Below, piece by piece: positions 25,810 through 34,051 of a stretch of 64,000 bases of DNA; positions within the stretch are counted from its first letter, which is position 1; each line of letters begins with the position of its first letter. Position numbers and translations under genes: made by a program. The notes beneath the pieces were generated by a model. The model saw only the letters and a list, made by a program, of their open reading frames with translations. It ran no database searches and had not been told where the DNA came from. The stretch is taken from assembly GCA_943370355.1 (NCBI GenBank), contig CALRQP020000016.1:14161-78160 (forward strand), written 5' to 3'. The stretch comes from JADCGM01 sp943370355 (GTDB taxonomy: Bacteria; Pseudomonadota; Alphaproteobacteria; Sphingomonadales; Sphingomonadaceae).

Positions 25810-28152
25810 ATGACCATCCTGTCTCCCGACCGTCCAGCTATCGAAGCTGACACCATCGCCCAGATCGAAGCGCTCGATGCGCGGCTGCGCTGGCTCAGTT
25901 CCTGGACGATCCACAATGCCAATCACCTGCGTGAGAGCCGTGACGGGCTGAAGGTCGGCGGGCATCAGGCGTCCTGTGCCTCGATGACCGCGATCATGGC
26001 GGCGCTCTACTTTGGCGCGCTCGGTCCCAACGACAAGGTCGCGGTCAAGCCGCATGCCGGTCCGCTGCTGCACGCGATTCACTATCTGCTCGGCACCCAG
26101 TCGCGCGAAAAGCTGGAGTCGTTCCGCGCCTTCGGCGGCATGCAAAGCTATCCGAGCCGCACCAAGGACGTGATTCCCGTCGATTTCTCGACCGGATCGG
26201 TCGGCCTCGGCGTCGCGATCACCGCCTTTGCCAGTCTCGTGCAGGATTATCTCATCGCGCACGGCCAGCTTGCCGAGACCGAAGCAGGGCGGATGATCGC
26301 GCTGATGGGCGACGCCGAGCTCGACGAGGGCAATATCTACGAATGCCTGATCGAGGCCTATAAGCATGACATCCGCAATTGCTGGTGGATCGTCGATTAC
26401 AACCGCCAGAGCCTCGATGCGACGACTGCCGACCGGATGTTCGGCCGCTTCGACGACATTTTCGAGACCTGCGGCTGGCGCGTCATCACCGTCAAATCCG
26501 GCAAGCTGCAGCGCGCCGCCTTCGCCAAGCCCGGCGGCCGCGCGCTTGCCGAATGGATCGACACCTGCCCCAACGCCGAATTCGCCGCGCTGACCTATCA
26601 GGGCGGCAGCGCGTGGCGGACCCGGCTCACCGCTGATCTCGCCGCGCATCCGAAGACGCTCAAACTCATCGCCGATCATGACGATGACGCACTGGCCCGG
26701 CTGATGACCAACCTCGGCGGCCACTGCGTCGAGACACTGCTGGAGGCCTTCGCATCGGCGCAGGATGACCGGCCAACTCTATTCATCGCCTACACCGTCA
26801 AAGGCTATGGCCTGCCGTTTGCCGGCCACAAGGACAATCACTCGGGCCTGATGAACCCCGGCCAGATCGCCCAACTGCGGACGTCGCTCGGCATTACCGA
26901 AGGGCAGGAGTGGGAGCCCTATGCCGGCCTCGGGGACAACGCCGCGGCGCAGCTCAAGGCCTTTGTCGAAGCCTCGGTCTTCGCCGCCAAACCGCCCGAG
27001 CCCAAGACCGAGCCGGTCCCGGTTCCCCCCATCGCCGTCCCCGACGGCGATGAGCAATCCACGCAGGCCGCCTTCGGCCGCATCCTGCTCGACCTCGCCA
27101 AGTCGGGCCATCCGCTCGCCGACCGCATTGTGACCACCTCGCCCGATGTGACGGTCAGCACCAACCTCGGTGCCTGGGTCAATCAGCGCGGCCTGTTCCG
27201 CCGGCAGGACCTCGCCGACGTGTTCGCCAAGGCGAAAATCCCCAGCCCGCAGAAATGGGCCGGCCACGCCGCCGGGCAACATGTCGAACTCGGCATCGCC
27301 GAGCATAATCTGTTCCTGACGCTCGCTGCCTTCGGGCTCAGCGCGCCGCTGTTCGGCACGCGGCTGCTGCCCGTCGGCACCGTCTATGATCCGTTCATCG
27401 CCCGCGGCCTCGATGCGCTCAATTACGGCTGCTATCAGGACGCGCGCTTCCTGCTCGTCGCGACGCCGAGCGGCCTGACGCTCGGGCCGGAGGGCGGCGC
27501 GCACCAGTCGATCAACACGCCGCTGATCGGCATGGGCCAGCCCGGCCTGACCAGCTTCGAGCCGGCTTACGCCGACGAAGTCGCGGCAATGATGGAATGG
27601 GCGTTCGCGCATCTGCAGGCCGACGACGGCGGCTCGGTCTATCTGCGCCTGTCGACGCGCACCCTGCCGCAGATCGCCCGCGACGGCGACGCCTGGCGCG
27701 CCGATGCGCTGGAGGGCGGCTACTGGCTCAAGCCCCCCGCACCGGGTGCCGAGGCCGCCATCGTCGCCACCGGCGCGATCCTGCCCGAGGCGATCGCCGC
27801 CTGGGAGCAACTCGCCCCCGACCTCCCCGGCCTCGGCCTGCTCGCCGTCACCTCGCCCGACCTGCTCCACCGCGGCTGGAGCGCTGCCCGCGCCGCGCGC
27901 TGGCGTGAGGGCAGGGGAGAGCCCAGCCACGCCGCCAAACTGCTCGGCGCCCTGTCGCCGACGGCGGGCCTGATCACCGTCATCGACGGCAGCCCCGCCG
28001 CGCTCAGCTGGCTTGGCGGCGTCCGAGGCATGCGCACCAGCCCCCTCGGCACCGACCGCTTCGGCCAGACGGGGGACTTGCCGGACCTGTACCGGGAATA
28101 CCGGCTGGACGCGGACGCGATTGTCGAGGCGGCGGCGGAGTTGTTTCTCTAG
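25810..28152 (+). CDS. Transketolase / pyruvate dehydrogenase E1-like thiamine diphosphate enzyme
   Basis: A 780-residue ThDP enzyme with the order PP domain, Pyr domain, C-terminal domain. The ThDP/Mg motif is GDAELDEGNIYE (167-178), corresponding to GDGE..N in transketolases. GGHQASCASM near 50 and FSTGSVGLG near 126-134 match both transketolase and homodimeric PDH-E1. The Pyr domain has the catalytic Glu region HVELGIAEHNLF. In such enzymes the substrate is a 2-oxo acid or a ketose phosphate; the sequence is nearer to AceE-like relatives in the N-terminal half, but without alignment I keep it at superfamily level. It stands alone, divergent from the crotonase. Confidence 0.85.
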   Translation: MTILSPDRPAIEADTIAQIEALDARLRWLSSWTIHNANHLRESRDGLKVGGHQASCASMTAIMAALYFGALGPNDKVAVKPHAGPLLHAIHYLLGTQSREKLESFRAFGGMQSYPSRTKDVIPVDFSTGSVGLGVAITAFASLVQDYLIAHGQLAETEAGRMIALMGDAELDEGNIYECLIEAYKHDIRNCWWIVDYNRQSLDATTADRMFGRFDDIFETCGWRVITVKSGKLQRAAFAKPGGRALAEWIDTCPNAEFAALTYQGGSAWRTRLTADLAAHPKTLKLIADHDDDALARLMTNLGGHCVETLLEAFASAQDDRPTLFIAYTVKGYGLPFAGHKDNHSGLMNPGQIAQLRTSLGITEGQEWEPYAGLGDNAAAQLKAFVEASVFAAKPPEPKTEPVPVPPIAVPDGDEQSTQAAFGRILLDLAKSGHPLADRIVTTSPDVTVSTNLGAWVNQRGLFRRQDLADVFAKAKIPSPQKWAGHAAGQHVELGIAEHNLFLTLAAFGLSAPLFGTRLLPVGTVYDPFIARGLDALNYGCYQDARFLLVATPSGLTLGPEGGAHQSINTPLIGMGQPGLTSFEPAYADEVAAMMEWAFAHLQADDGGSVYLRLSTRTLPQIARDGDAWRADALEGGYWLKPPAPGAEAAIVATGAILPEAIAAWEQLAPDLPGLGLLAVTSPDLLHRGWSAARAARWREGRGEPSHAAKLLGALSPTAGLITVIDGSPAALSWLGGVRGMRTSPLGTDRFGQTGDLPDLYREYRLDADAIVEAAAELFL

Positions 28153-28253
28153 GCACTCTCGCAACCACTTTTGGTGGTCGAAGCAAATGAATCGTCACAT
28201 TATCTAGCGCAGACCGCTGTCTAATTTTTCAATTGTAGGCTACAGAACCTCCA

Positions 28254-29105
28254 ATGGTGAGCGTAACAGCTTGGAAAGATGCAGATGTTGTGAGGCTCAT
28301 GGGCCATGGCTTCAACATTGAAGAGCCTTTTAAGCTGACTCAGAACATCGTGCTGGTGCCCGACGTGCTTCCGCTAGACGCAGCGGGCTTGAAAAAATGC
28401 GACACTATCAAACAGCGGGCGAGCATCGAGACGATGCATGATATCGCTACTTTCGCGATCGAGGTGCACGATAAACGAGGCGGCAAACATCTTGCTACTT
28501 CAGGATGGAACAGCCTTTGGGATTTTCACCTGTTGAGTCTTGCCGGTAAGGCACCTTGCTTCATTCTCTACAGTGCTGCGAGAGGATTAGCGGGGGTAAC
28601 TTACTCTGTTGCAAACCGAAACCTAATTTTGAACCCTCTTGCTGACGTTCACAGTCTCACCACACATGAGCTTGAGTGGGCTCGAGCAAACAGGACGTCC
28701 TTTCACGATCTGATCGCAGACCAGCAATTTTCCGCCGCCATGAGATACTTCGGAAACGCTCATTACCTTTTCGATCTGGAGCATAGAATTATGTTGCTGT
28801 GGGCAGGGATAGAGGGGCTGTTGCAAGTCGATGCCGAACATAGCCGGCGCATTGCACTGTACTCGGCGATCCTAATGAACGGGAGTAAGCAAGCGAAAGC
28901 GGATCGGTTTGACCTTGTTAAGAAGTCGTATTCGTTGCGCTCACGAGTCGTGCACGGTGCCAAGCCGGCGAAGGAGAAGCTCGAGACGGGATATGCGGAA
29001 GCAACCAACTTATTGTCCGACCTGCTAAGTCGCTGCGTAGAGCTAGGGAGAGTACCTTCAAGAGATGAGCTCGACCGAGCGTCATTTAGCAATAAATTAG
29101 CGTAG
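28254..29105 (+). CDS. Apea-like HEPN-domain protein
   Basis: A 283-residue protein of unknown specific function. The C-terminal ~120 residues have the HEPN signature: LVKKSYSLRSRVVHG with R229-x4-H234, matching the Apea-HEPN pattern (Y/L-RS-x-VVHG). HEPN domains are often RNases in toxin-antitoxin, abortive infection and CRISPR systems. The N-terminal half (1-150) has no domain I recognise. Base composition is clearly AT-richer than flanking genes and there is no clear ribosome site, both signs of transfer. It lies next to a toxin-antitoxin pair and a broken moaE copy. Confidence 0.75.
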   Translation: MVSVTAWKDADVVRLMGHGFNIEEPFKLTQNIVLVPDVLPLDAAGLKKCDTIKQRASIETMHDIATFAIEVHDKRGGKHLATSGWNSLWDFHLLSLAGKAPCFILYSAARGLAGVTYSVANRNLILNPLADVHSLTTHELEWARANRTSFHDLIADQQFSAAMRYFGNAHYLFDLEHRIMLLWAGIEGLLQVDAEHSRRIALYSAILMNGSKQAKADRFDLVKKSYSLRSRVVHGAKPAKEKLETGYAEATNLLSDLLSRCVELGRVPSRDELDRASFSNKLA

Positions 29106-29222
29106 AACCTACTCCGACGTTCGCTTTGGAGGGTGCCGGACATTGATTATCTCACTGTTACCGAGCGGAACATCGTGGACACTTTGGTGAAGGTTCGGCG
29201 TCCGTCAAATCGCCGGGAACCA

Positions 29223-29422
29223 CTATCCCCAGCGCTCCGCAGCGATCTCGTCCCCTCTGCGCGCCCCCACCCAGCTCGCCGCGCCCCCAATCTCCTCCTG
29301 TTTCCAGAACGGAGCCTTGGTCTTGAGCCAGTCCATCAGGAATTCGCACGCCTCGAACGCTGCCTTGCGATGCGCGCTGGCGACAAGGACGATGCGGTCG
29401 CCGGGCGCGAGGCGGCCGTGGC
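29223..29422 (-). pseudogene. Truncated second copy of the moaE 3' end
   Basis: Leftward, this encodes GHGRLAPGDRIVLVASAHRKAAFEACEFLMDWLKTKAPFW (seen in parts), then diverges and stops at TAG 29223. It matches the C-terminal half of the intact MoaE at 30047-30505 with only a few base changes over its central 77 bp, and lacks six bases inside VATASAH. The similarity ends abruptly at 29422, where the toxin gene's 3' flank begins. It has no start codon or N-terminal half, so it is a fragment left by an insertion, duplication or gene exchange. Confidence 0.85.
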
Positions 29423-29431
29423 CTAATAGCT

Positions 29432-29728
29432 TTACCGCTTGAAAAAGGGTGCTTCGCGCATGTGGCGAAAGCGGACGATGACGAGCGCGTCGGCATCGAT
29501 CCGGTAACGCACGATATAGCCTGCGCCACCGAACCGGATCGTCCAGTCGCGATGCGACGGCGGCCCCGAGGTTGCAGGTGAGCCGACTCGCGGCTGCTCT
29601 CGAAGCGTTTGTAATCCTTGCAAGATGGCTGCCCGAGCGCGGACTGCGGCGTCAGGGTCTCTTGCCGAAAGAAAGTCCTCGCAACGCTTAAAATCTGCAA
29701 GCGCGGGGCGAGACCAGGCGACCTTCAT
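29432..29728 (-). CDS. ParE/RelE-superfamily toxin
   Basis: A 98-residue protein with the ParE/RelE plan: a start like VAWSRPALADFKRCEDFL, helical middle, then strands IRFGGAGYIVRYRID and VIVRFRHMREAPFF. ParE poisons gyrase and RelE cuts mRNA on the ribosome; the lack of clear RelE catalytic residues favours the ParE side, weakly. It begins 3 bp after the antitoxin stop, as in a typical antitoxin-first operon. Confidence 0.85.
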   Translation of the reverse strand: MKVAWSRPALADFKRCEDFLSARDPDAAVRARAAILQGLQTLREQPRVGSPATSGPPSHRDWTIRFGGAGYIVRYRIDADALVIVRFRHMREAPFFKR

Positions 29729-29731
29729 CGC

Positions 29732-30010
29732 CTAAAGATGGGGCTCTGGCATTTTCGGGTTTTCGCCGCGAATCCGCGCTTCCAGCCACGCCTCCATCTC
29801 TTCGCCAGTCACATGCAAGCCGGTGAGCTTGTAATCCTGCCACGCCGCCTCGGCCTCCGCGTCGGCAGCGAGATCATCCTCCTTTTGCGCCACATAATGC
29901 GCGACAGCCTCGCGGATAATCCAGTGCGAGGACCGGCGTTCAGCCGCTGCCACGCGCTGCAGACGGGCTTTTAGATCATCATCGAGTTTGACGCTGGTCG
30001 GCGAGGCCAT
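29732..30010 (-). CDS. CopG/ParD-type ribbon-helix-helix antitoxin
   Basis: A 92-residue protein. The N-terminal RHH DNA-binding region is TSVKLDDDLKARLQRVAAAERRSSHWIIREAV (in parts), and the acidic C-terminal part binds the toxin in this family. The ATG at 30010 gives the family start MASPTSVKLDDD; the frame is open for 11 more codons upstream. Antitoxins of this type repress their own operon. It ends just before the toxin gene and begins 36 bp after the intact moaE stop. Confidence 0.87.
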   Translation of the reverse strand: MASPTSVKLDDDLKARLQRVAAAERRSSHWIIREAVAHYVAQKEDDLAADAEAEAAWQDYKLTGLHVTGEEMEAWLEARIRGENPKMPEPHL

Positions 30011-30046
30011 GATCGACTCCGTGGTATTACCTTCGGCTATCAAGCG

Positions 30047-30505
30047 CTACTTTGGCCGAGGCGTCAACCAGTCGCGGGCGACTTCGTCATCTGCTTGTTT
30101 CGCCTCGACCCATCGATTTCCGTCCGCATTTTCCTCCCGCTTCCAGAACGGGGCCTTGGTCTTGAGCCAGTCCATCAGGAATTCGCATGCATCGAACGCT
30201 GCCTTGCGATGCGCGCTCGCGGTGGCGACGAGGACGATGCGGTCGCCTGGCGCGAGGCGGCCGTGGCGGTGGATGACGATGCCGCCCTGCAGCGGCCAGC
30301 GCGCCTCGGCCTCGGCGGCGATGGCGGTGAGCGCTTTCTCGGTCATCGCCGGATAATGTTCGAGGGTGAGCGCGGTCAGGCCGCCGTCGCCGCGCACGAG
30401 ACCGGTGAAGCTCGCCACCGCACCGATGTCGCTGCGTCCGGCGTGCAGCGCGGCGATCTCGGCACCGGTATCGAAATCCCCGGCTTGAACCCTTACGGTG
30501 ATCAT
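30047..30505 (-). CDS. moaE: Molybdopterin synthase large subunit
   Basis: A 152-residue MoaE. The core GLVRGDGGLTALTLEHYPAMTEKAL (seen in parts) and the catalytic lysine region TKAPFWKRE are clear, with IVIHRHGRLAPGD between. With MoaD it converts precursor Z (cPMP) to molybdopterin. Its ATG overlaps the moaD stop (ATGA). Its 3' half is duplicated at 29223-29422. Confidence 0.94.
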   Translation of the reverse strand: MITVRVQAGDFDTGAEIAALHAGRSDIGAVASFTGLVRGDGGLTALTLEHYPAMTEKALTAIAAEAEARWPLQGGIVIHRHGRLAPGDRIVLVATASAHRKAAFDACEFLMDWLKTKAPFWKREENADGNRWVEAKQADDEVARDWLTPRPK

Positions 30506-30747
30506 CCGCCCGTGACCGGCGGAAAGATCGCGACCTCGTCGCCGGCCTTCACCGCCGCATCCATCCCCGCGAACGCCTGATTGACGGCGACGCGCAGCCG
30601 GTCGCGCTCGGCGAACACCGTATCGCCGCGCGCCGCCAGCCAGTCGAGCAGGTCCGCCACTGTCGCGACGCCAGCGGGCAGGGCGATGCGCTCGCCGTCC
30701 TTCCCCATCCGCTCGCGCACCCAGGCGAAATACAGCAGCTCGATCAT
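30502..30747 (-). CDS. moaD: Molybdopterin synthase sulfur carrier subunit
   Basis: An 81-residue ubiquitin-like protein ending in the functional Gly-Gly (FPPVTGG), which is activated as a thiocarboxylate by MoeB-type enzymes and donates sulfur to molybdopterin. The ATG at 30747 gives MIELLYFAWVRERMG, the usual start. It begins 4 bp after pgsA and overlaps moaE. Confidence 0.94.
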   Translation of the reverse strand: MIELLYFAWVRERMGKDGERIALPAGVATVADLLDWLAARGDTVFAERDRLRVAVNQAFAGMDAAVKAGDEVAIFPPVTGG

Positions 30748-30751
30748 GGCC

Positions 30752-31312
30752 TCACGCCATATGCTTGAGGCCGGCACGCAGATAGTCGTAGCCGGTGAGC
30801 AGCGTCAGCCCCGCCGCCAGCCACAGGCAGCCGAAGCCGACATGATAGGCCGGTAGCCACCAGGGCAGGGCGTCGCCGACCCCGGCAAGGATCAGCGCAC
30901 CGATCGCGATCATCTGGAAGGTTGTCTTCCACTTGGCGAGCGCGCTGACCGGGACGGACACCTGCAACCCGGCCAGATATTCGCGCAGCCCGCTCACGAA
31001 AATCTCGCGCAGCAGGATGATCAGCGCCGCGATGACCGACCATCCATGCACGATCCGGCTGTCGATAAGCATGACGATGACCGCGGCGATCATGATCTTG
31101 TCGGCGATCGGGTCGAGGAACTGGCCGAGCTTCGACACCGTGCCGTAGCTGCGCGCCAGATAGCCGTCGAAATAATCGGTGATCCCAGCGATGCAGAACA
31201 GGATGAAGGCGAGCGTATAGCCGAGCCAGCCCGGCTCCCACATGAAGGCGACCAGCAGCGGCACCGCAAAGATGCGGCTGAGCGTCAGCAGATTGGGGAG
31301 GCTGGACAGCAT
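30752..31312 (-). CDS. pgsA: CDP-diacylglycerol-glycerol-3-phosphate 3-phosphatidyltransferase
   Basis: A 186-residue integral membrane enzyme of the CDP-alcohol phosphatidyltransferase family. The signature D-G-x2-A-R-x8-G-x3-D-x3-D is visible in FDGYLARSYGTVSKLGQFLDPIAD. It starts MLSSLPNLLTLSRI, the typical beginning, and makes phosphatidylglycerolphosphate, precursor of PG and cardiolipin. It leads the pgsA-moaD-moaE unit. Confidence 0.95.
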   Translation of the reverse strand: MLSSLPNLLTLSRIFAVPLLVAFMWEPGWLGYTLAFILFCIAGITDYFDGYLARSYGTVSKLGQFLDPIADKIMIAAVIVMLIDSRIVHGWSVIAALIILLREIFVSGLREYLAGLQVSVPVSALAKWKTTFQMIAIGALILAGVGDALPWWLPAYHVGFGCLWLAAGLTLLTGYDYLRAGLKHMA

Positions 31313-31401
31313 GGGGCGACGTTAGGCTATCGTTTCGCAGGGCTCAACCACTGCGTCCCCTTCGCAAGGGGAGTGGACGACGAGAGTCCAGAACCACGCG
31401 C

Positions 31402-31507
31402 GTCCCCTCCCCTTGGGGAGGGGCAGGGGTGGGAACAATGCGCTCGCAACGTGTTGGTGAGCGAGAAAGAAAGAACCCACCCCGACCCCTCCCCAAGGGG
31501 AGGGGAC
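31402..31507. repeat. REPIN-like inverted repeat pair
   Basis: Two 32-nt arms, 31402-31433 and 31476-31507, are inverted copies differing at two positions, separated by 42 nt. Each arm holds its own hairpin (CCCCTCCCC, TT loop, GGGGAGGGG). It lies between the divergent pgsA and nitroreductase genes, not behind a gene, so it is not an ordinary terminator. A smaller hairpin, TCCCC-TTCGCAA-GGGGA, lies just to the left at about 31356-31372. Confidence 0.82.
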
Positions 31508-31525
31508 ATTTAGGGAAAAAGCCGA

Positions 31526-32197
31526 ATGAACGTATCCGACGCCATCGCCACCCGCCGCTCGGTGCGCGGCTTCCTCGACAAGCCGGTGGACGGCGCGGTG
31601 ATCCGCCGCGTGCTGGAAAAGGCGGCGCGGGCCCCGTCGGGCGGCAACCTGCAGCCCTGGCATCTCTATGTGCTGGGCGGCGCGGAATTGCAGCAGCTGA
31701 AGCAGATCGCGGCCAAGCGCGTATTCGAGGCGCCGAAGGGCGAGCCGACCGAATATGACATCTACCCGAAGGAACTCGGCGAGCCCTACACCGCCCGCCG
31801 CTTCCAGGTCGGCGAAGATCTCTACGCCCGCCTCGGCATCCCGCGCGAGAATCGTGCCGCACGCATGCAATGGTTCGCGCGCAACTTCATGTTCTTCAAC
31901 GCGCCCGTCGCGCTGTTCTGCTACGTCAATCGCTACATGGGGCCGCCGCAATGGTCCGACCTCGGCATGTATCTCGAAAATATCATGCTGCTGCTGCGCG
32001 AGGAGGGGCTCGACAGCTGCCCGCAGGAATGCTGGGCGATCTACCCGCAGACCATCGCTGATTTCCTGAAGCCGCCCGCCGAACTCATGCTGTTCACCGG
32101 CATGGCGATCGGCTGGAAGGACGACGCCGACCCCGCCAACCAGCTCGAAACCGCCCGCGCCCCGCTGAGCGAGTTCGCGGAGTTCCGGGGGATTTAG
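31526..32197 (+). CDS. Nitroreductase family protein
   Basis: A 223-residue FMN-dependent nitroreductase. The family start DAIATRRSVRGFLDKPV and ARAPSGGNLQPWH (FMN binding) are clear, and the C-terminal GMAIGWKD carries the second flavin contact. Such enzymes reduce nitroaromatics, quinones or flavins with NAD(P)H. Its TAG stop overlaps the TAA of the convergent gene (TTAG). Confidence 0.92.
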   Translation: MNVSDAIATRRSVRGFLDKPVDGAVIRRVLEKAARAPSGGNLQPWHLYVLGGAELQQLKQIAAKRVFEAPKGEPTEYDIYPKELGEPYTARRFQVGEDLYARLGIPRENRAARMQWFARNFMFFNAPVALFCYVNRYMGPPQWSDLGMYLENIMLLLREEGLDSCPQECWAIYPQTIADFLKPPAELMLFTGMAIGWKDDADPANQLETARAPLSEFAEFRGI

Positions 32198-32820
32198 CCC
32201 TTGGCCTGCGACGTAAGAAAAGATCGGTACTCCAATTCGTGCGAACCCGCATGATTGGACATTCCTGGCTTTGTCAGGATCCGAGGACCGCGTTCGATCC
32301 ATTGCGAAATTGAGCGCGACTGCACGTCATGTGATCTAAGATTGAACGCTGCCCGCGTGGGAAAAAATTCCATGCTGGCGTACGGTAAGTGATCGTGGAC
32401 CCACCATGCGATCGCCTGCCAATGCGCGGTCTTTTCGTAGTAAGGTACGAAGCTGTTCACCACGATGCAGGCGGTTGCGCCCATTCGCTCGTCGGCATCC
32501 AAACGATCCCAAATGTGGCTGGCGTAGTTTGCCTCATTGCTCGCGCAATTATGCCCCCTCTCATTGCCGAGTTGATTCACCGCGCACGAGCGAAAGGCCG
32601 AACGGATCGTTATTGGGCCGAACCGTCTTTGCAGCGGTTCAAGCAATTCTTGGCAAAGGCGGGTCCCGGCGGCGATGGCCAACGGCGGGTTGTCGGGAAT
32701 GTTCTGAATCCCGTAAAAATTGGCGATCTCGGAATATAGAAAATCGCGCATGTAGAAATTGTCCGAAAGCCGAGTGCGGCCAAGCTTTTCAAGCGAGTCG
32801 ACCGAACCCGGCTTCCGCAT
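32194..32820 (-). CDS. Possible degenerate M15-like (DD-peptidase fold) protein
   Basis: A 208-residue protein, AT-richer than neighbours. The region RLSDNFYMRDF near 17-27, LCQELLEPLQRRFGPITI (55-72) and RSAFRSCAVNQLGN (73-86) follow the pattern of M15 peptidases (start, helix, GYRS-x-x-VN). Further on, where the family has SxHxxGxAxD and WxH, this protein has ASHIWDRL and GATACIVV, so the Asp ligand and probably the active site are missing. A cell-wall-binding or unrelated structural role is possible. No signal peptide is seen. It precedes the MAPEG gene stop by 5 bp without overlap. Confidence 0.45.
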   Translation of the reverse strand: MRKPGSVDSLEKLGRTRLSDNFYMRDFLYSEIANFYGIQNIPDNPPLAIAAGTRLCQELLEPLQRRFGPITIRSAFRSCAVNQLGNERGHNCASNEANYASHIWDRLDADERMGATACIVVNSFVPYYEKTAHWQAIAWWVHDHLPYASMEFFPTRAAFNLRSHDVQSRSISQWIERGPRILTKPGMSNHAGSHELEYRSFLTSQAKG

Positions 32821-32825
32821 GTAGA

Positions 32826-33224
32826 TTACATCCCCGCCAGCCGCACCACAGCCGTCCCCAGGCACACCAGCAGCACGATCATCGACAGCGCGCCCGACAG
32901 CATGAACCCAAGGCTGCGCTTCTTGGCTTCGACGCCATAGCCAATGGTGTAGAGAATCCGCCCGACACTCCAGATCGCGCCGTAGGTCGCCGCGAACACA
33001 TCGCCCCATTGCACCGCAAACACCGCAAGCAACGGCACGAACAGCACGAGCTGCTCGACGCTGTTCTGGTGGGCGCGGAAGATGCGCTCGAAGGTCGGAT
33101 GGCCGGTGGTCGCCGGTGCCTCGACGCCATGCTTGCCGCGCGCCTGCCCGACCAGCATCGTTGCCCAGACGTAGACGAGCAGGGCCAGCAGAAGCGCAAG
33201 CGTGGTCAACGGATAGTCAGTCAT
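32826..33224 (-). CDS. MAPEG-family membrane protein
   Basis: A 132-residue protein with four predicted membrane helices and the MAPEG motif HPTFERIFRAHQNSVEQL, including the RAHxN glutathione-region signature. Family members conjugate glutathione or act in eicosanoid-like metabolism in membranes. The ATG at 33224 follows a G-rich ribosome site (GGGGGG). The next gene upstream is a cytosolic GST. Confidence 0.9.
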   Translation of the reverse strand: MTDYPLTTLALLLALLVYVWATMLVGQARGKHGVEAPATTGHPTFERIFRAHQNSVEQLVLFVPLLAVFAVQWGDVFAATYGAIWSVGRILYTIGYGVEAKKRSLGFMLSGALSMIVLLVCLGTAVVRLAGM

Positions 33225-33288
33225 CAAAATCCCCCCAAGATTGTTTCGTTCGCGACCCTAGTGGCTGTGCCGCGCCTGTCAAAGCCCG

Positions 33289-33984
33289 TCAGGCCTTGGA
33301 CTTGCCCATCTCGACGATGGTGCGGGCACCCTCGACGAACTTCTTGGCGTCGGCGCTGCCGGCATCAAGCCGCTTGCTGATGTCCTCGGGCACAGCGACG
33401 CCGCGCTGTACGGCCGGGCGCGCCGCGATCGCGCCCATCCAGCGTTGCAGGTGCGTCAGCCCTTCGATGCTCGCGCCCGACCAGCTGTGCGTGCGCACCC
33501 AGCACCAGTTGGCGATGTCGGCGATGCTATAGTCGCCCGCCAGATATTCATTGGTTGCCAGATGCGTATCCAGCACCGTGAACAGCCGCCGGCACTCGCC
33601 CTGATAGCGGTCGATGGCCGGCTGGATCTTCTCGGGGAAGTAACGGAAGAACACATTGGCCTGTCCCATCATCGGCCCGATGCCGCCCATCTGGAACATC
33701 AGCCACTGCTCGACCCGGCTACTGCCTTGCGGATCCGACGGCATCAGCAGCCCGGTCTTGCGCGCGAGATAAGTCAGGCAGGCTCCGCTTTCGAACACCG
33801 CGAAGCCGTCATCAACGATGGCCGGCACCCGGCCATTCGGGCAGATCGCGAGATACCAGGGCTGCTTCTGCTCGGCCTTTTGCAGGTCGATCCGCCGCAC
33901 CTCATAGGGCAGCCCCATCTCCTCGAGCGCGACCGACACCTTATACCCGTTGGGAGTCGCGGCAGTGTAGAGGGTCAGCGTCAC
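33289..33984 (-). CDS. Glutathione S-transferase
   Basis: A 231-residue GST with a thioredoxin-fold N-terminal domain: LYTAATPNGYKVSVALEEMGLPYE, the cis-proline in NGRVPAIVDDG, and the Glu/Ser pair FESGACLTYLA that binds the glutathione gamma-glutamyl group. The all-helical C-terminal domain follows (from about 90). The start codon is GTG. Ure2p/YfcG-type features (ATPNGYK) suggest disulfide-bond oxidoreductase activity. Detoxification or redox roles are both plausible. Confidence 0.93.
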   Translation of the reverse strand: MTLTLYTAATPNGYKVSVALEEMGLPYEVRRIDLQKAEQKQPWYLAICPNGRVPAIVDDGFAVFESGACLTYLARKTGLLMPSDPQGSSRVEQWLMFQMGGIGPMMGQANVFFRYFPEKIQPAIDRYQGECRRLFTVLDTHLATNEYLAGDYSIADIANWCWVRTHSWSGASIEGLTHLQRWMGAIAARPAVQRGVAVPEDISKRLDAGSADAKKFVEGARTIVEMGKSKA

Positions 33985-34051
33985 AATTGGCCTTTCGCGG
34001 TTTGGGAGCAGTGTAGCGATCAGCGCCGACGCCTCAACCTGCCCAATCGGT

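Noticed and set aside
26779..28164. 461-codon open frame antisense to the transketolase-like gene
   Set aside because: Low-complexity Arg/Gly/Ala-rich translation with no domain; the plus-strand enzyme accounts for the region.
29133..29426. 97-codon plus-strand open frame over the moaE fragment
   Set aside because: Antisense of the MoaE fragment; no ribosome site and no protein-like domain.
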